Source: Limnomonas spitsbergensis
Taxonomy: Eukaryota > Chlorophyta > Chlorophyceae > Chlamydomonadales
Assembly (NCBI GenBank): GCA_037349105.1
Contig: JAYJMM010000124.1
Coordinates: 2,216,001 to 2,280,000 of the forward strand
Direction: 5' to 3'
DNA: 64,000 nucleotides
The notes below the pieces were generated by a model that searched no databases, had not been told where the DNA came from, and saw only the letters and a list, made by a program, of their open reading frames with translations. This document shows, one piece after another, positions 21,306 to 33,840 of the stretch. Every line of letters starts with the position of its first letter. Position 1 is the stretch's first letter. A program made the translations under genes and the position numbers.

Positions 21306-22373
21306 TGCACCTTCAAATCATTATTTGAGTGCAATGTGACCAAGTTGTGCGGATTGAGTTGGAGGCCGGTTGAGCCGTTGGAGGCAGCATGTTTTATGAC
21401 CATAGGGGCAACTTACGCTCTGAGGGGCATATGATGCGGCTCTTAGAGGCAGGTTAGGCACTGGGAGGCAGGTTAGGCACTAAAAAGCAGGTTAGGCCCC
21501 TGTCAATGATAACTGGTCAAGCAACAGGCTGTGCTGCTACGCCTTCCAGTCTGTCGATGAGTGTCTGTGGCCATCCCTACAACGAGGGTTTATGAGGTTT
21601 ACCATGGTTATTACTTATAACTTTCCAGAGTATTTGTTCCCAAGTTTTCCACACATCCAGATGATCCAAGGGAGTGCATGAGGCTGTGTTTGCAGACCAG
21701 TAGTGATGCCGACTGGAAGGGGATTGGTATCTTGTGCAAGCTACTGGTCTTGACATTGGTAGGGCGATGTAGGGAAAATCCCCTATCACAGAGGCAGGTC
21801 ATGCGTTGATATTACTTTTACAAGCACCGGAACGGTGCAATGAGTCTCCGTACCATCGAAACATAACGAACATGATCTTTACTTCTGGTAGCTCTGCCCA
21901 TGCGGCCGAGCCTTTTTGAGCAGGGCCCAGAGGTGTAACGTCATTGACTTCTGGTAGCTCCGCTACTACAGTATCAGAAATGTACTAGTACTACTGAATG
22001 GGATTTGTTGCTACCGGTCTGCCAATGATAGGCATTTTTTACTGTAACCCCTAATGGGCATGTGGATGATTATTAGCTTTTCTTCATTTTTTTTCTGACA
22101 GAGTGTTTGGGATTGAAGCTCGGCCAGCAGAGATAGGGCATGGGTGTGAGGCAGGGTTGGGCGGCAGCAGTCGGACTTAATGTTGAAGACGTGGATGGAT
22201 GTCAATGGGGTGCGGACAATTATGGGGATAATCTGCCCCTAAGGGCAAAACCTGCCTTTAAGGGTATGACCAGTTGCCTCTAGGGGCATAACCTGCCTCT
22301 AAGGACACAACCTACCTCTGACTCAATCCGCAAAACCTGATCACATGCAGTCCATGATTCTTGAAGGTACACA
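21306..22373. mobile_element. About 1.07-kb element with long imperfect terminal inverted repeats
   Basis: The left end (CACCTTCAAATCATT...GCAATGTGACCAAGTTGTGCGGATTGAGTTGGAGGC) matches the reverse complement of the right end (TACCTTCAAGAATCATGGA...GCATGTGATCAGGTTTTGCGGATTGAGTCAGAGG). Inside each end is a series of TTAGAGGCAGGTTATGCCCC-type subterminal repeats in opposite orientation (about 21405-21490 and 22215-22315). No coding capacity and no certain target duplication, so probably a non-autonomous DNA element. It lies directly after the kinase stop codon. Confidence 0.6.
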
Positions 22374-22721
22374 TGAAGAGTAAAACCGAGATGTGCCCAT
22401 TTCTGCATGTCAAGGCATACACTTATTAAGACATGCTAGGCATGCATGCCCTCCTCTTTGCTTACGGCAGAGAGGATATGAAGCTTTCATGTATACCATA
22501 ACTCAAAGAAGGCACCTCCTCAGAAGCAGTAGCCGGAAGCGGACCTTTCTGCTGGACAGCGTTAAGCATGATCGTGCGGTTCTCCTGTGCCGTGTTTCAA
22601 CTGAGGGTATATACACCCCGAGGCTTGGGCGTTGGGCGTCTCGTCAGCCTGTACTTTCCAAAATTCACGCCGCATCAGCGTTCACTTTTATTTTCCTGTC
22701 AACGTTACACAACTAGATTGA

Positions 22722-25700
22722 ATGAACTTGTGCGATATGCGGAAGAGCTGCGTGCAGCTCATGTCTGGTGGCTCGAGTCTGGCGGGCAGCATTCGGGTAT
22801 CGGCTCCCGCGACCGTATCATCTAGACGTCAGGCCTACAGCCTGGGAGTGTCGTCATCAGTCCGAATGGTGAGCCCACTCCTGGAAACCTTTGATACGCT
22901 CGCTGCACCATGCCGCGCTTTCCACTGTAGATTTGCTGCATTCATGCATGTAACCTCCCCAGCCATCCATGCAATGGCATATCCAGCGTGACTACAGCAC
23001 ACTACCGATAGATGTATGCCCGAACTACATGCCTCCCACTTCCCACTCACCCCTGGCTGGCTCGCACACACTTTTATAAACTCTTAATCTTTGTCATCGC
23101 CACAGGCTGCTTTCAGTCACATGGACTCGGTCGACCTCAACCTCAAGGTAAACAGGACTAACTTACAACACCGTCGATTGATCAGAAATCGAGAGCAAGC
23201 ATGACCAGCTAAGGGGATAGACTTGCATGGCATGCCCATGATGAACCCACCACTTGATCTTTACGTGATCAGGAGCGCGTTCCTTGCCGCCTAGAAGAAA
23301 CCTTGTGTATATGAGGGATAAAGCGATGAGCCCCACTATCCTAGGGTTCTTTGTTTATTATGTTGTGCATGTGATGGAATTCTTGGGGGCATGGCGGAAA
23401 TGTGAGAGCGTACATGCATGGGTAAGCCACAAAAAATACGGGAGGGGGCCTGTTTCTGAAGCCTTTAACCTGCCCCTTGCTGGTAGTTTGAGTCAAATTT
23501 CCGTTTAATGCGGATGGACTCAAGCAAAATGATAGTGTGAATGATGAAGGGCCCACTTGATCATGTCACTCAATGCCCATTGGACCATGTATGTGCAACT
23601 TCGGTCTAAGATTGGATTTCATAATGCTTGAAGGAGAATACGCGTCGGGTGCGGGCGCCAATTAAGAATGACATCCTCGAGCCACACACCTTCACTGCAG
23701 ACGTGCAGTCTTTTAAGGTGAGAGCCACAGGTTTTAGAACTGGGGTGCCGGTGAGAGCCACAGGGTTTAGAACAGGGGTGCCAGTGAGAGCCACAGGGTT
23801 TAGAACTGGGGTGCCGGTGAGAGCCACAGGGTTTAGAACAGGGGTGCCGGTGAGAGCCACAGGGTTTAGAACTGGGGTGCCGGTGAGAGCCACAGGGTTT
23901 AGAACTGGGGTGCCGGTGAGAGCCACAGGGTTTAAAACTGGGGTGCCGGTGAGAGCCACAGGGTTTAGAACAGGTGTGCCGGTGAGAGCCACAGGGTTTA
24001 GAACTGGGGTGCCAGTGAGAGCCACAGGGTTTAGAACTGGAGTGCCGGTGAGAGCCACAGGGTTAAGAACTGGGGTGCCGGTGAGAGCCACAGGGTTTAG
24101 AACTGGGGTGCCGGTGAGAGCCACAGGGTTTAGAACAGGGGTGCCGGTGAGAGCCACAGGGTTTAGAACAGGGGTGCCGGTGAGAGCCACAGGGTTTAGA
24201 ACAGAGGTGCCAGTGAGAGCCACAGGGTTTAGAACAGGGGTGCCAGTGAGAGCCACAGGGTTTAGAACTGGGGTGCCGGTGAGAGCCACAGGGTTTATAA
24301 CTGGGGTGCCGGTGAGAGCCACAGGGTTTAGAACAGGGGTGCCGGTGAGAGCCACAGGGTTTAGAACAGGGGTGCCGGTGAGAGCCACAGGGTTTAGAAC
24401 AGGGGTGCCGGTGAGAGCCACAGGGTTAAGAACAGGGGTGCCGGTGAGAGCCACAGGGTTTAGAACAGGGGTGCCGGTGAGAGCCACAGGGTTTAGAACT
24501 GGGGTGCCGGTGAGAGCCACAGGGTTTAGAAGAGGGGTGCCGGTGAGAGCCACAGGGTTTAGAACTGGGGTGCCGGTGAGAGCCACAGGGTTTAGAACTG
24601 GGGTGCCGGTGAGAGCCACAGGGTTTAGAACTGGGGTGCCGGTGAGAGCCACAGGGTTTAGAACTGGGGTGCCGGTGAGAGCCACAGGGTTTAGAACAGG
24701 GGTGCCGGTGAGAGCCACAGGGTTTAGAACTGGGGTGCCGGTGAGAGCCACAGGGTTTAGAACAGGGGTGCCGGTGAGAGCCACAGGGTTTATAACTGTG
24801 GGTGAGAGCCACAGGGTTTAGAACAGGGGTGCCAGTGAGAGCCACAGGGTTCAGAACAGGGGTGCCGGTGAGAGCCACAGGGTTTAGAACTGGGGTGCCG
24901 GTGAGAGCCACAGGGTTTAGAACAGGGGTGCCGGTGAGAGCCACAGGGTTTAGAACAGGGGTGCCGGTGAGAGCCACAGGGTTTAGAACAGGGGTGCCGG
25001 TGAGAGCCACAGGGTTAAGAACAGGGGTGCCGGTGAGAGCCACAGGGTTTAGAACTGGGGTGCCGGTGAGAGCCACAGGGTTTAGAACAGGGGTGCCGGT
25101 GAGAGCCACAGGGTTTAGAACTGGGGTGCCGGTGAGAGCCACAGGGTTTAGAACAGGGGTGCCGGTGAGAGCCACAGGGTTTAGAACAGGGGTGCCGGTG
25201 AGAGCCACAGGGTTTAGAACAGGGGTGCCGGTGAGAGCCTCAGGGTTTAGAACTGGGGTGCCGGTGAGAGCCACAGGGTTTAGAACAGGGGTGCCAGTGA
25301 GAGCAAAGAAAGAAAGTAAGAAAGCTACGCTCCGTGGGGGGCGTGAGAGTTAAGGAAAAAGCGCAGCCGGGGCCGAAGCCATATCCGCGCCATTCCCGTG
25401 AGAAAAAGAAGACACATCATAATTGATTACATACGGCGGCTTACGGTTCTGATTTGTTTTCCGGTAAGAGCATAGACAGCTGCTAGTTACGACCCTAGCT
25501 GTATGCCTGTATCTAAACTGTATTTTGTGACATGCAGGTTGGTATTCTGGACGCTTTTTCAACTCGTGGAGATCTTTGGATTGTATTTGTTTCTTCCGAT
25601 TCCTGTGAGAAATTATAAGGAATGGAAGGATTACAAAGGGGGAGGGGAGGGGAGAAAACTGCGCCACCCTGGCTATGGGCATGTTGGTTCCGGGAACATC

Positions 25701-27549
25701 GTAGGTTGGGGCCGAAGCCACATCCGCACCGTTACCAACAAGCGAGAGCGGCGGCTTTATATTGTTTGAGACCAATTAAGGACACCGACAAGCTCACATG
25801 TAGTGGAATTTAAATACTACAGAGCAGGGCCGTTTTCAGTGTTATCTGAATAAATCTTGGTGAAAGGAATGTGGCAAGTTGCTGAAGAGCGTGTTGCACT
25901 GCCGTCGCAGGCGCTGAAATATTCCCGATCCTAATAAGAAAGAAAGAAAGCTGGAAAGAAAGCTAATTGATCCTTATTGATTTTATCGCTTTTGTTACCT
26001 TGCGCCTGGACCTCGTCTTCGCCGAATTATTTGTTTAGCTACCACTTTGGTTTGGACTCGGTAACTACTGAATAATCTCAGCTACAGGGACACTGATCCG
26101 AGGGATCAACTTTCCGCATGCTACAGCCAACACACGGAGCCAGATAGTACTGTGATTGTGCTTTTACCCTTTTGGAATCCTGGGGTTTTGACCTTTTGGA
26201 ATCCTGGGGTGTTGATTGTATTATTAACCACCTAAGTAATTGCTTCATATATGATTGCCAATATGTACTAATGACAATATTTTAAATTGTGTGCCCATTA
26301 CCCCAAGATTGGAGATGTGGTTGAGGGCGTGGTGTTGAGCATCAAAGGAAACGTAGCGTACGTGGACCTTGGAAACGGAAATATCGGGTGCTTAAACCAA
26401 GGCGAGATCAGTCACAAGCGCATCGTCAAGATCGACACGGTCTTACAAGAGGGGGTTAGGCTCAAGGTGCATGAGTGAGAAGGGATTTAGTTGTTATGAT
26501 AGTGGGGATGTGAGTGGGGTGGTGTACGTGGCGGAACAAGCGCCATCGACACGGTCTTACAAGAGGGGGATAAGCTCAAGGTGCATGAGAAGGGATGCGT
26601 GGGGGTGAATAAGGAGGCATGTGACTGAGTGAGATATACGAGGTTGAAGACTTGGGCGAGTACGGTATATAGGGTTTAGGATTCAAAAATAGCGTTACCC
26701 CAACCCCTAAATTCCAAATCCTACCAAAATCTCAAAGTGTTTTGTCATGTAGGTCATGATTTGGAAGCTTGATCCGGAACTAGGCCGCGTTACGCTTTCA
26801 ACAAAGAAGCTGGAGCCCTCATCCGGTGACATGTTGAGAGACCCACAACTTGTGTTTGAGAAGGCTGAGGAAATGGCAGCGCGGTACATGGGATCCTTAC
26901 TTGTGAGTCTAATTACGTAATTTAAGCATGCAAACATTTTCAATTATCTTATGCTTAGTTTTCCCTTTTGTTCTGGTAAGCAACTATATGAAAAACAATT
27001 GAATGAGACTACAAATACATACAATATGTGGGGGGTTTTAATACCCTGAGGTTCTCACAACAAGCTTTTCGGCCTGTCGATTCAGCAACCATAACCAAAC
27101 ACGAAGCGGGCAAAGTTGATGATGACCCATCAAGTGCAACATTTTAAGGGTTCACACTTATTTTGGCAAGCAGGCGTTTTCCGGTTAAACTTTCTCCAGC
27201 ATTTTGTCTTCTTAATCTGACTTGAAATTGTTTCTTGTAGGTAAAGGAGCGCAAGCAGGCAGGATTATTGGCCAACAACAAACAGGGGACCAACATCTCC
27301 AACGCAAGATTGCAAGATTCCAAGGTAGGGTATTGGGTAACTGAAAATGACAGTTTCAAGGCAATTAGCCTGTGCACAGTACCAGGCCAAGGTTGCCAAC
27401 TACTGATGGTGTTTCAAGACCCTAGCTATTATTTGTCAGCCTTTTTGGGCTACGTTGTCCACCTGCCTGCTGCATGGCAAAACTGCACATGCAGTGGTTG
27501 GAATGCAGACATGCTCCAGTTGTATCACAGGTTTGTGTCACGCAGCTGA
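22722..27549 (+). CDS. Plastid ribosomal protein S1-like protein
   Basis: Exons: 22722-22868 (49 codons, Ser/Arg/Ala-rich, transit-peptide-like, [20 protein letters not shown]), 23106-23147, about 23634-23717 ([11 protein letters not shown]), 26308-26466, 26753-26902, 27241 to 27324 or to the stop at about 27549. All recognised junctions are phase 0. Exons 4-5 give one S1 RNA-binding domain ([40 protein letters not shown]) and the C-terminal signature of plastid/cyanobacterial S1 ([35 protein letters not shown]). Known plastid S1 proteins have three S1 domains; I find only one, although intron 3 spans 2.6 kb. Either a single-domain paralogue or unrecognised exons. Expected role: mRNA binding on the small plastid ribosomal subunit. 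Intron 3 is dominated by a 33-bp array and intron 4 has a junction copy. Confidence 0.75.
23718..25305 (+). repeat. 33-bp minisatellite starting exactly at a splice donor
   Basis: About 48 units of GTGAGAGCCACAGGGTTTAGAAC(T/A)GGGGTGCCG. The first unit begins at the donor of S1 exon 3 (CTTTTAAG/GTGAGAGCC), so every unit carries a donor-like GTGAGA. One unit is shortened near 24800. Because 33 is a multiple of 3 the array stays open on both strands for nearly 400 codons; those ORFs are artefacts. Confidence 0.95.
25307..25400 (+). repeat. Dispersed repeat (copy of 4736-4830)
   Basis: AAGAAAGCTACGCTCCGTGGGGGGCG... to GGCCGAAGCCATATCCGCGCC matches 4736-4810 with about 85 percent identity by eye. 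A partial third copy is at about 25700-25740. Confidence 0.65.
26530..26600 (+). repeat. Copy of the S1 exon 4 donor junction
   Basis: ATCGACACGGTCTTACAAGAGGGGGATAAGCTCAAG/GTGCATGAG repeats the end of exon 4 and its donor (26431-26475) about 110 bp downstream, with few differences. Confidence 0.9.
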
Positions 27550-30500
27550 TTAACGCAGAAGCAGTATTGAAGTGGTAGCAACGAAGTCGACGAACTGAAA
27601 CAATTTACTTGGTGTCACATTTCCTGTATACGGTATCGAGTATGTTACACCTTTGGGCCCTCAACTCATGTATGCATGCAACGGCCCATGTTGCAATGAG
27701 GGTATCCTTGCAAGACAGCTGAGCAGTACACGGCAGACGTTGTTCATCAACTAAAAATGAAGGAAACACCGCACAGTGGGTGCTGGAAAGCAGGCAGAAA
27801 GACGGCAAGCAACAGCGCCCTACTGTAAATCCACATAAGGTCCGTGCAGTAAAATAAACGAAATTTTCGCCGCACAGCAAATAAAAGAATGGCCGCACAG
27901 CCGCGAAATTTTAATCCAGTTTCAATTACATTTTCGGGCTGCAGGTACCGGTACTTTAATTTAACGTCGCACATCCGTTGAATAATGTTAATTTCCGCTC
28001 GCGCAGCACTTTCAGCCGGTACATAAAAGTCAGTGAAATTGTTGTGCGTCCAACTGGCCTGTTCGGCACTGCTGCCACCCTCACACTGGCCTTCTCAGTT
28101 TCTCAAGTTCAGCAGCGTCCGCATCCTCACTTTCCGTTCCTTCCTCGCCTCGCGCGCCTGGCTGGTCCTGCTCGTCCTTGCTGAGCACACTAGATTGGGC
28201 AGATCGGCTATAGATGGTTGTTTCATTGGCGCATTAATACCGGATGCAATGAGCCGCATCACCCTGATGTGACAGACCGTAGAACTGTTGTTAACTATCG
28301 CTGACCGAGCATAATCCCGTTAGTTAACAACGGTTGTACGGTTTGCCACGTCAGGTAAGAGGCGTTAGCGAGCCGAGCAGGTTGTATGCCAACAAGAACT
28401 AATTAATTTTGAGCAAAGTCCATCTGAATCTACGGGACACGACTGCGGGCAGAGACAAGTAAGTAACATTTCGGATTTATAGTGTTCCACCAGGAGTTCT
28501 CACGTTTGGTTATCTGCTCTTAACGTCCTCTTGTAGCTGAAGGTGCACGCATAAGTGGTAATTATTTGCCCTTGCACAGATTGTGGAATGACTAAATATT
28601 GAGGGCAACGAAATTGCTGTCAGTTTACCCCCCTGGCTTCAAATTAAAGGGCATAAAGCTTAGCCGATGCATGAAGCCCATTTTATGACTAGGAAGACCT
28701 CCCTCATTTAGTATCGCATTTTCCCATGCTGAAATAAAGGCATAAGGCCACTGTGCATGGGCAGTTTTTGTGCCCGAGGCCGGGCAAGAATGGCAACGAA
28801 CCTTGTTTCGAATTCGCACTGTGAGTTATGATTGACCCGTTTTATTTGAGGTCGCTCACTGTGGCATGACGGAAATCTCATTGAGAGGTTCACTTGAGCT
28901 CTGGTTTTTGTGGGGAACTGACATGGTCCAGCCCAAGTCTAGCATCCTCAAAGTCAGATTGCCGCAAAAACAGCCAGCTTTAACGGGAGCCCCCCTGCCC
29001 CCTCTTTAAAAATTACCCCCCATGGATGAGACCGGGGGGGATAAAACGACTAGTTGTAGCAATTCAAGGGCTAACCCTGAGCATTACACAGTGAAGGGAA
29101 AATGTATGTATGGATGGGGGAGGCCTGGGAGGTAGGGCATGATGAATGGGCTTCCACTCATGCTTGTCTTCGCGCTGCTGGAATCAAGTTCTACATGTGG
29201 TCGGGGTTCAGTTTCACTCTGTCACCTTGGGACTAACTAATCTCGCATTACTCAAGTTGTGTTTTGTCATGAGCGCAGCAAATCAGTCGAGATATGATGA
29301 CGGAGAAATTGGCTGGTACCAAGTTGCCTGACGATGACGAGTTGACAGGGCTACCAAATGAATCAACAAACCTCAAGCTCAACGAGTGAAGGGAAGCTTT
29401 CCCTAATGCCCCAGAAGAAATCACAAAAGTGGCGAGCCTAGCGAGCCTTGCTAGGCCCTTGGATCAAGCGACACAGGGTTTATCTCTGACATGGAGGAGA
29501 CAACAAAGGGTTGATGAACATGCTTGGGAATGCCGTAATTGGGTCAAGTAAATAGTTGTGCACGATTGTAGTAAAATCCGACTAATACACGCTTGCATGT
29601 ATGGACCAATTTACGCTACACGCTTGCATGTGGACCAATTCATGTTCGCCATGTAGATGCCAGGTTTTCAATGAGCAACCCCTTATATATTTGCATGTGG
29701 TGGTTCAAACGTAAAGCCTACAGAACCGCTGGGTGCTCGAGCATAAGATTTGCAACATCAGCCAAATCTAGCCCATGTTTTTTGAATCCTTGACTTTTCC
29801 ACTCATACGGATAGGGCGGGCGGGCTCCGTTATTTTTCTTGTTTTCTTCTTTTAGTCACATATTTTCCACTTATTGACCTAGTTTAGTTTGAGTTGTTTC
29901 CTCGTCGCAAGCCGGATGGTTTAGGTACGACCTATGGTTCGCATTTACTTAGTCCACACCCATTTTCCTCCCTTCTGAACAGTTGGGCGCCCACGCGGCC
30001 GAGCTTTGTGCGGGCCCAGAGGTGTAACGTTATTGACTTAGTCCACACCTACTGTAAATGCAATCAACGGTTCATGTCATGACGTTACACCTCTGGGCCC
30101 TGCTAAAAAAGATCGGCCGCGTGTGCGCCTAACTAAAGGGGGCAAACAAAAAAACGAGAAGGGGAGAAAAAAGTGAAATGACAGACAGAAGGCTGGAAAA
30201 GAAAGGCGAAGGAAGGCAACGGTTCATGTATTTATTTATGTTGGTGGCTTGCATAGGCCATGTCTTGCATGCATGGGTGCATCACTAGATGCATTGATGG
30301 CATGCTGCGGAGCAGATGGACAAAATTTGTGGGTGGCGGGCGTTAGTGGAGCTCAAGGTTACTCCGCCCCATCCAGCTCAACCAGTATGGTGGCCCGAAC
30401 GAGAGCACGTGGGCATACCAACCTTATTTTGCGGGGTAGGTGGTTAGCCATCCCAACAACGTACACAAACACTTATAAATGTTTGCGGTCACTCCGACCA

Positions 30501-31584
30501 GCCTCCCAACTGACAACAAGCCAGAAAATGTGCTGCCTAGACACTGTATAAGATGGCAAAGGGCAAAGGAAGGCCCTAGGGCACGGCCCCCCACTCACAA
30601 AGACACAAATCAGAAACTAGCTGCCATATGGCCCAAACCACCCCGAGGCCCACACAACACAAAAACCAGAAACATGACATGTACAACCGAAACCAGGAAT
30701 TTAGTCCCAAGGGGGCGAGGAGGGGTTCAGTGACCCAAAGGTCGAAGTTCAAGGTCAACGCATTAAGGTACGTCTCTCAGGGAGCTGCAGCTGGGCAGAG
30801 CCCCCGAAGTCCAGCGAAAAGGCGTTAATCGCATGCAAACGTCGGCATACATGTGGCCGTATTAAATATGATATTGACATGGAAGTGGAAAGCCTACCTC
30901 CAGCGCAGGAAGCGTGAGAAAATACGAAATATATTTGGGGACATGTATTTATTATTAATAACTGCCCACACAAATCCACACTTTTGAGCTAAAAGCGTAT
31001 CTACGTATCCATACGCTTTCGTCCATACGTGCGACCGTATCCACGAAAATCGTCCATACGTGAGCGTATGTGCATCACTGCTAATAATAAGCTTGTCTTG
31101 GTGGAACTACACCGCGAGGCCCAACTTACGGGCTTCCAAGAGTAGGCATGAGAGCCTGGTGTGTGGCACGCTTCCTGGGACCCAAGCAGTCATGGAAGGC
31201 AACTAACCCGGGCTCCTTTCTTTTGTGACTTTATTTACAAGGGTGAGACCGGCCGCACAACCCTATCTAAAAACATGAGACGCGAACACAAAAACAGCCC
31301 GGGTGCGCATGTGGTCCTCGTCGTCAGCCGAGCGAGAAAAGGAGAGCAGGAAACATGCATAGTTATCAACTCCATGCCTGCCATGCATGCATGCCATGCT
31401 AATATTATTGCTAGTCGTGTATTACTCTGCACGGACTGAAGCTTTTCACTAACGAACATAGTATTGACGCTTTACGAATGGTAGCTTCGCTTCACTCTAT
31501 TATGTAAGCGGCTGGTAGCTACGCTTCACTGTATCTAGTAGCTTCCAGCCGCCATGCTAGCTTTACGCCTTTCTTATCCGGATC
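27550..31584. other. Gene-poor region
   Basis: No protein family recognised on either strand. Contents: an imperfect inverted repeat at about 28271-28345 (GACCGTAGAACTGTTGTTAACTA against TTAGTTAACAACGGTTGTACGG), dispersed CTCTGGGCCC repeats at about 27640, 29975-30037 (reverse) and 30080-30140, and short CGTCCATACGTG/GCGTATCC repeats near 31000-31070. Further exons of the S1 gene cannot be excluded in the first few hundred bases. Confidence 0.45.
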
Positions 31585-32182
31585 TGACATGACTGTTTAA
31601 AAGGCCTGCCATGGCCTTCTTATACTGTGGCTTTCTGTGCCCACTTAGATTATACTTGGAATTGTTTCGATTGGACTGTTGGACCGTTGCCAGAAGTTGT
31701 AACAAGAAGAGGCTGCCACTTCCCGACTCCCCAAGCCAGCCTCCCGTTCCAAGCTTCTGTTCACTCGTAAGTGACATACAGTCCTGTCTCATTTGGTTTC
31801 AGAGCTACTTCTGATCCCTGCCACAAATCACTGTGGGGCCTATCACGCTCTTCGCACTCTCTGTCGAAATCTACCCGTCAGTACCATGCAGTCCAACTTG
31901 TGCGTTTTGCTTGCGCAAATGGCGCTTGCACATTCGACCTGTTCGGGATTGTTCTGTACTGGACGTCACTGCTTATTCTGCTGAACTTTACAAGGCTATC
32001 TAGTTCAGCAACTGGCCTGCTTACCTCCAGCAACGACGCACTCAAACCAGCTCTACGAACGAGTCTAGACCTTAGATTAAGCAATTCATAGTGATCTTCA
32101 CACAGAGCGATTGCGTCATCCTGCAGTTAGGTCATCTTAGCATTACGTCTCCAGGCACTGAATATTACTTTGCCTCCACGTA

Positions 32183-33840
32183 GTGTCAAAGCGCCCAGTG
32201 GACGACTCGCCATCTATCGAGGACCTCCTCGGGGACCCAGACATCGAGGATGACGAGGAGGTAGTCCCGCCCAGCAGCGCAAAGAAGACCAAGGCTGCGC
32301 CCCCTCCCAAGGCGGTCAACAACCCGTGATCGGCCTGCCCCCAGCTCAGGGTGACCAACGTTAAACTGCGCTCGACCATTGCTACACTGCACAACGGTCG
32401 CACTGAGCAGGCCAACGTGATTCAAGCCCTTCGCTCTGCCCCGGCTGCCAAGGATCCCCAGGTCGCAGAGATCTTGGTTATTCTCACCCGGCAGGTCCGC
32501 ATTGTCGAGGAGAACAGGACTCAGCTATCCAACTTGCTATGAAAGCTGTTTAGCTGAGTCCTGTTCTCCTCGACAATGCGGACCTGCCGGGTGAGAATAA
32601 CCAAGATCTCTGCGACCTGGGGATCCTTGGCAGCCGGGGCAGAGCGAAGGGCTTGAATCACGTTGGCCTGCTCAGTGCGACCGTTGTGCAGTGTAGCAAT
32701 GGTCGAGCGCAGTTTAACGTTGGCTTACGGAGAGGGTGTAAACTTTAACGACAGAGATGAATTCTTTGAACGTATCAAGTAGCACCGACGTGACCCGACC
32801 TGACCGGTTACCTTCTCTTTTGAAACTGCAACAACTGAGGACGTTTGCTGGTATCCGTGACAAGGCTGAAGATGTAGATGCATGGATCTTTCAGACTGAG
32901 CACATGTTTGGACTTGCTGGTGTAACAAGCGATGAACACATGATCATGTATGCTGGCCAAGCCCTAATCGACCATGCGGCCACCTGGTTCTTCTCCCGCC
33001 GAAAGGCCGACTCCCTTAGCAAAATCAGCACATGGGAGCAATTCAAATCTGGGGTATAGAAGCAGTTTCAGTTGGCAGACAAGTACGAGGTAGCAAAATC
33101 CTTTCTCTTCAAGCTGAACCAGGGCAAGGACTCGGTGCAGATGTACACGGATAGATCGGTTCCTTCATCTCATGGTCATTGTGGGTGATGTGACGGAGAA
33201 AGACATAGTATTCCTATACAAAGAGGGTCTCAACGCACAGCTCTGGGTAGAGGTTGATGCTAGGCGGCCGGGTTCTCTAGAGGAGACACTTGAGCTGGTG
33301 GAACGCCTGGAAAACATCCATGTCGAAAACGGGTGGCAATACCAAGGTAGACACAGCGGTCAGGGTTCTCCGGGCGGGCCTACACCCATGGACCTTGGTG
33401 CCATCCACAGGCAACAACCTCAGCGCTCCTCAGGCCCTCCACCGCAGCAGCAACAACGCTCGCCGGGATTTCCTCCCCAACAGCAACAGCAGTAACGGCC
33501 GCAGCAGCAGCAGGGCATGAGGCCTCACCAACAACAGCATAACCCAAACATGCCCTCAGTTGCGGATCGTCAGGATCACTCCCGTCGCAGGGATGAGAAA
33601 CTCTGCTTCGGTTGTGGCTTGTCTGGCCACCGTTGGGGCCAGTGCCCCACACACCCTCCCCAGCCAAGGCTGGGAAACGGGCAGCATGGGGCCGTTGGTA
33701 GATCTTCAAGGGGGGAAGGCACCCCCTCCGGCTCCGGTGACACCTCGGGAGAAGAAACGGTTCGTTCCACCTATACCTAGGGCTAAACCAGTCCCTCCAC
33801 CTAGGCCGGAACCTCCACCGTTAACCTTCCGCAAGCTCAA
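32183..33840 (+). pseudogene. Gag with zinc knuckle, broken
   Basis: The N-terminal acidic region (SKRPVDDSPSIEDLLGDPDI, starting at GTG where ATG is expected) is in frame with TNVKLRSTIATLHNGRTEQA through a TGA at 32327-32329. A 172-bp inverted repeat then interrupts the frame. The Gag core follows from 32757 (WIFQTEHMFGLAGV, ATWFFSRRKA, FQLADKYEV, KDSVQMYTDR), with TAG at 33057-33059, a frameshift near 33165 and TAA at 33493-33495 within a glutamine run. A CX2CX4HX4C zinc knuckle (CFGCGLSGHRWGQC) lies at about 33603-33645. Non-functional. Gag would have formed the cytoplasmic particle of the element. Confidence 0.8.
32355..32723. repeat. Palindrome with 172-bp arms
   Basis: Arms 32355-32526 and 32552-32723 are reverse complements, identical wherever compared, with a 25-bp spacer. 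The left arm is Gag coding sequence and the right arm its inverted copy. It would form a long hairpin in RNA or a cruciform in DNA. Confidence 0.92.

Noticed and set aside
23606..25353. Long ORFs on both strands ([11 protein letters not shown] and [11 protein letters not shown] repeats)
   Set aside because: Open only because the 33-bp unit lacks stops in these frames; intronic satellite.
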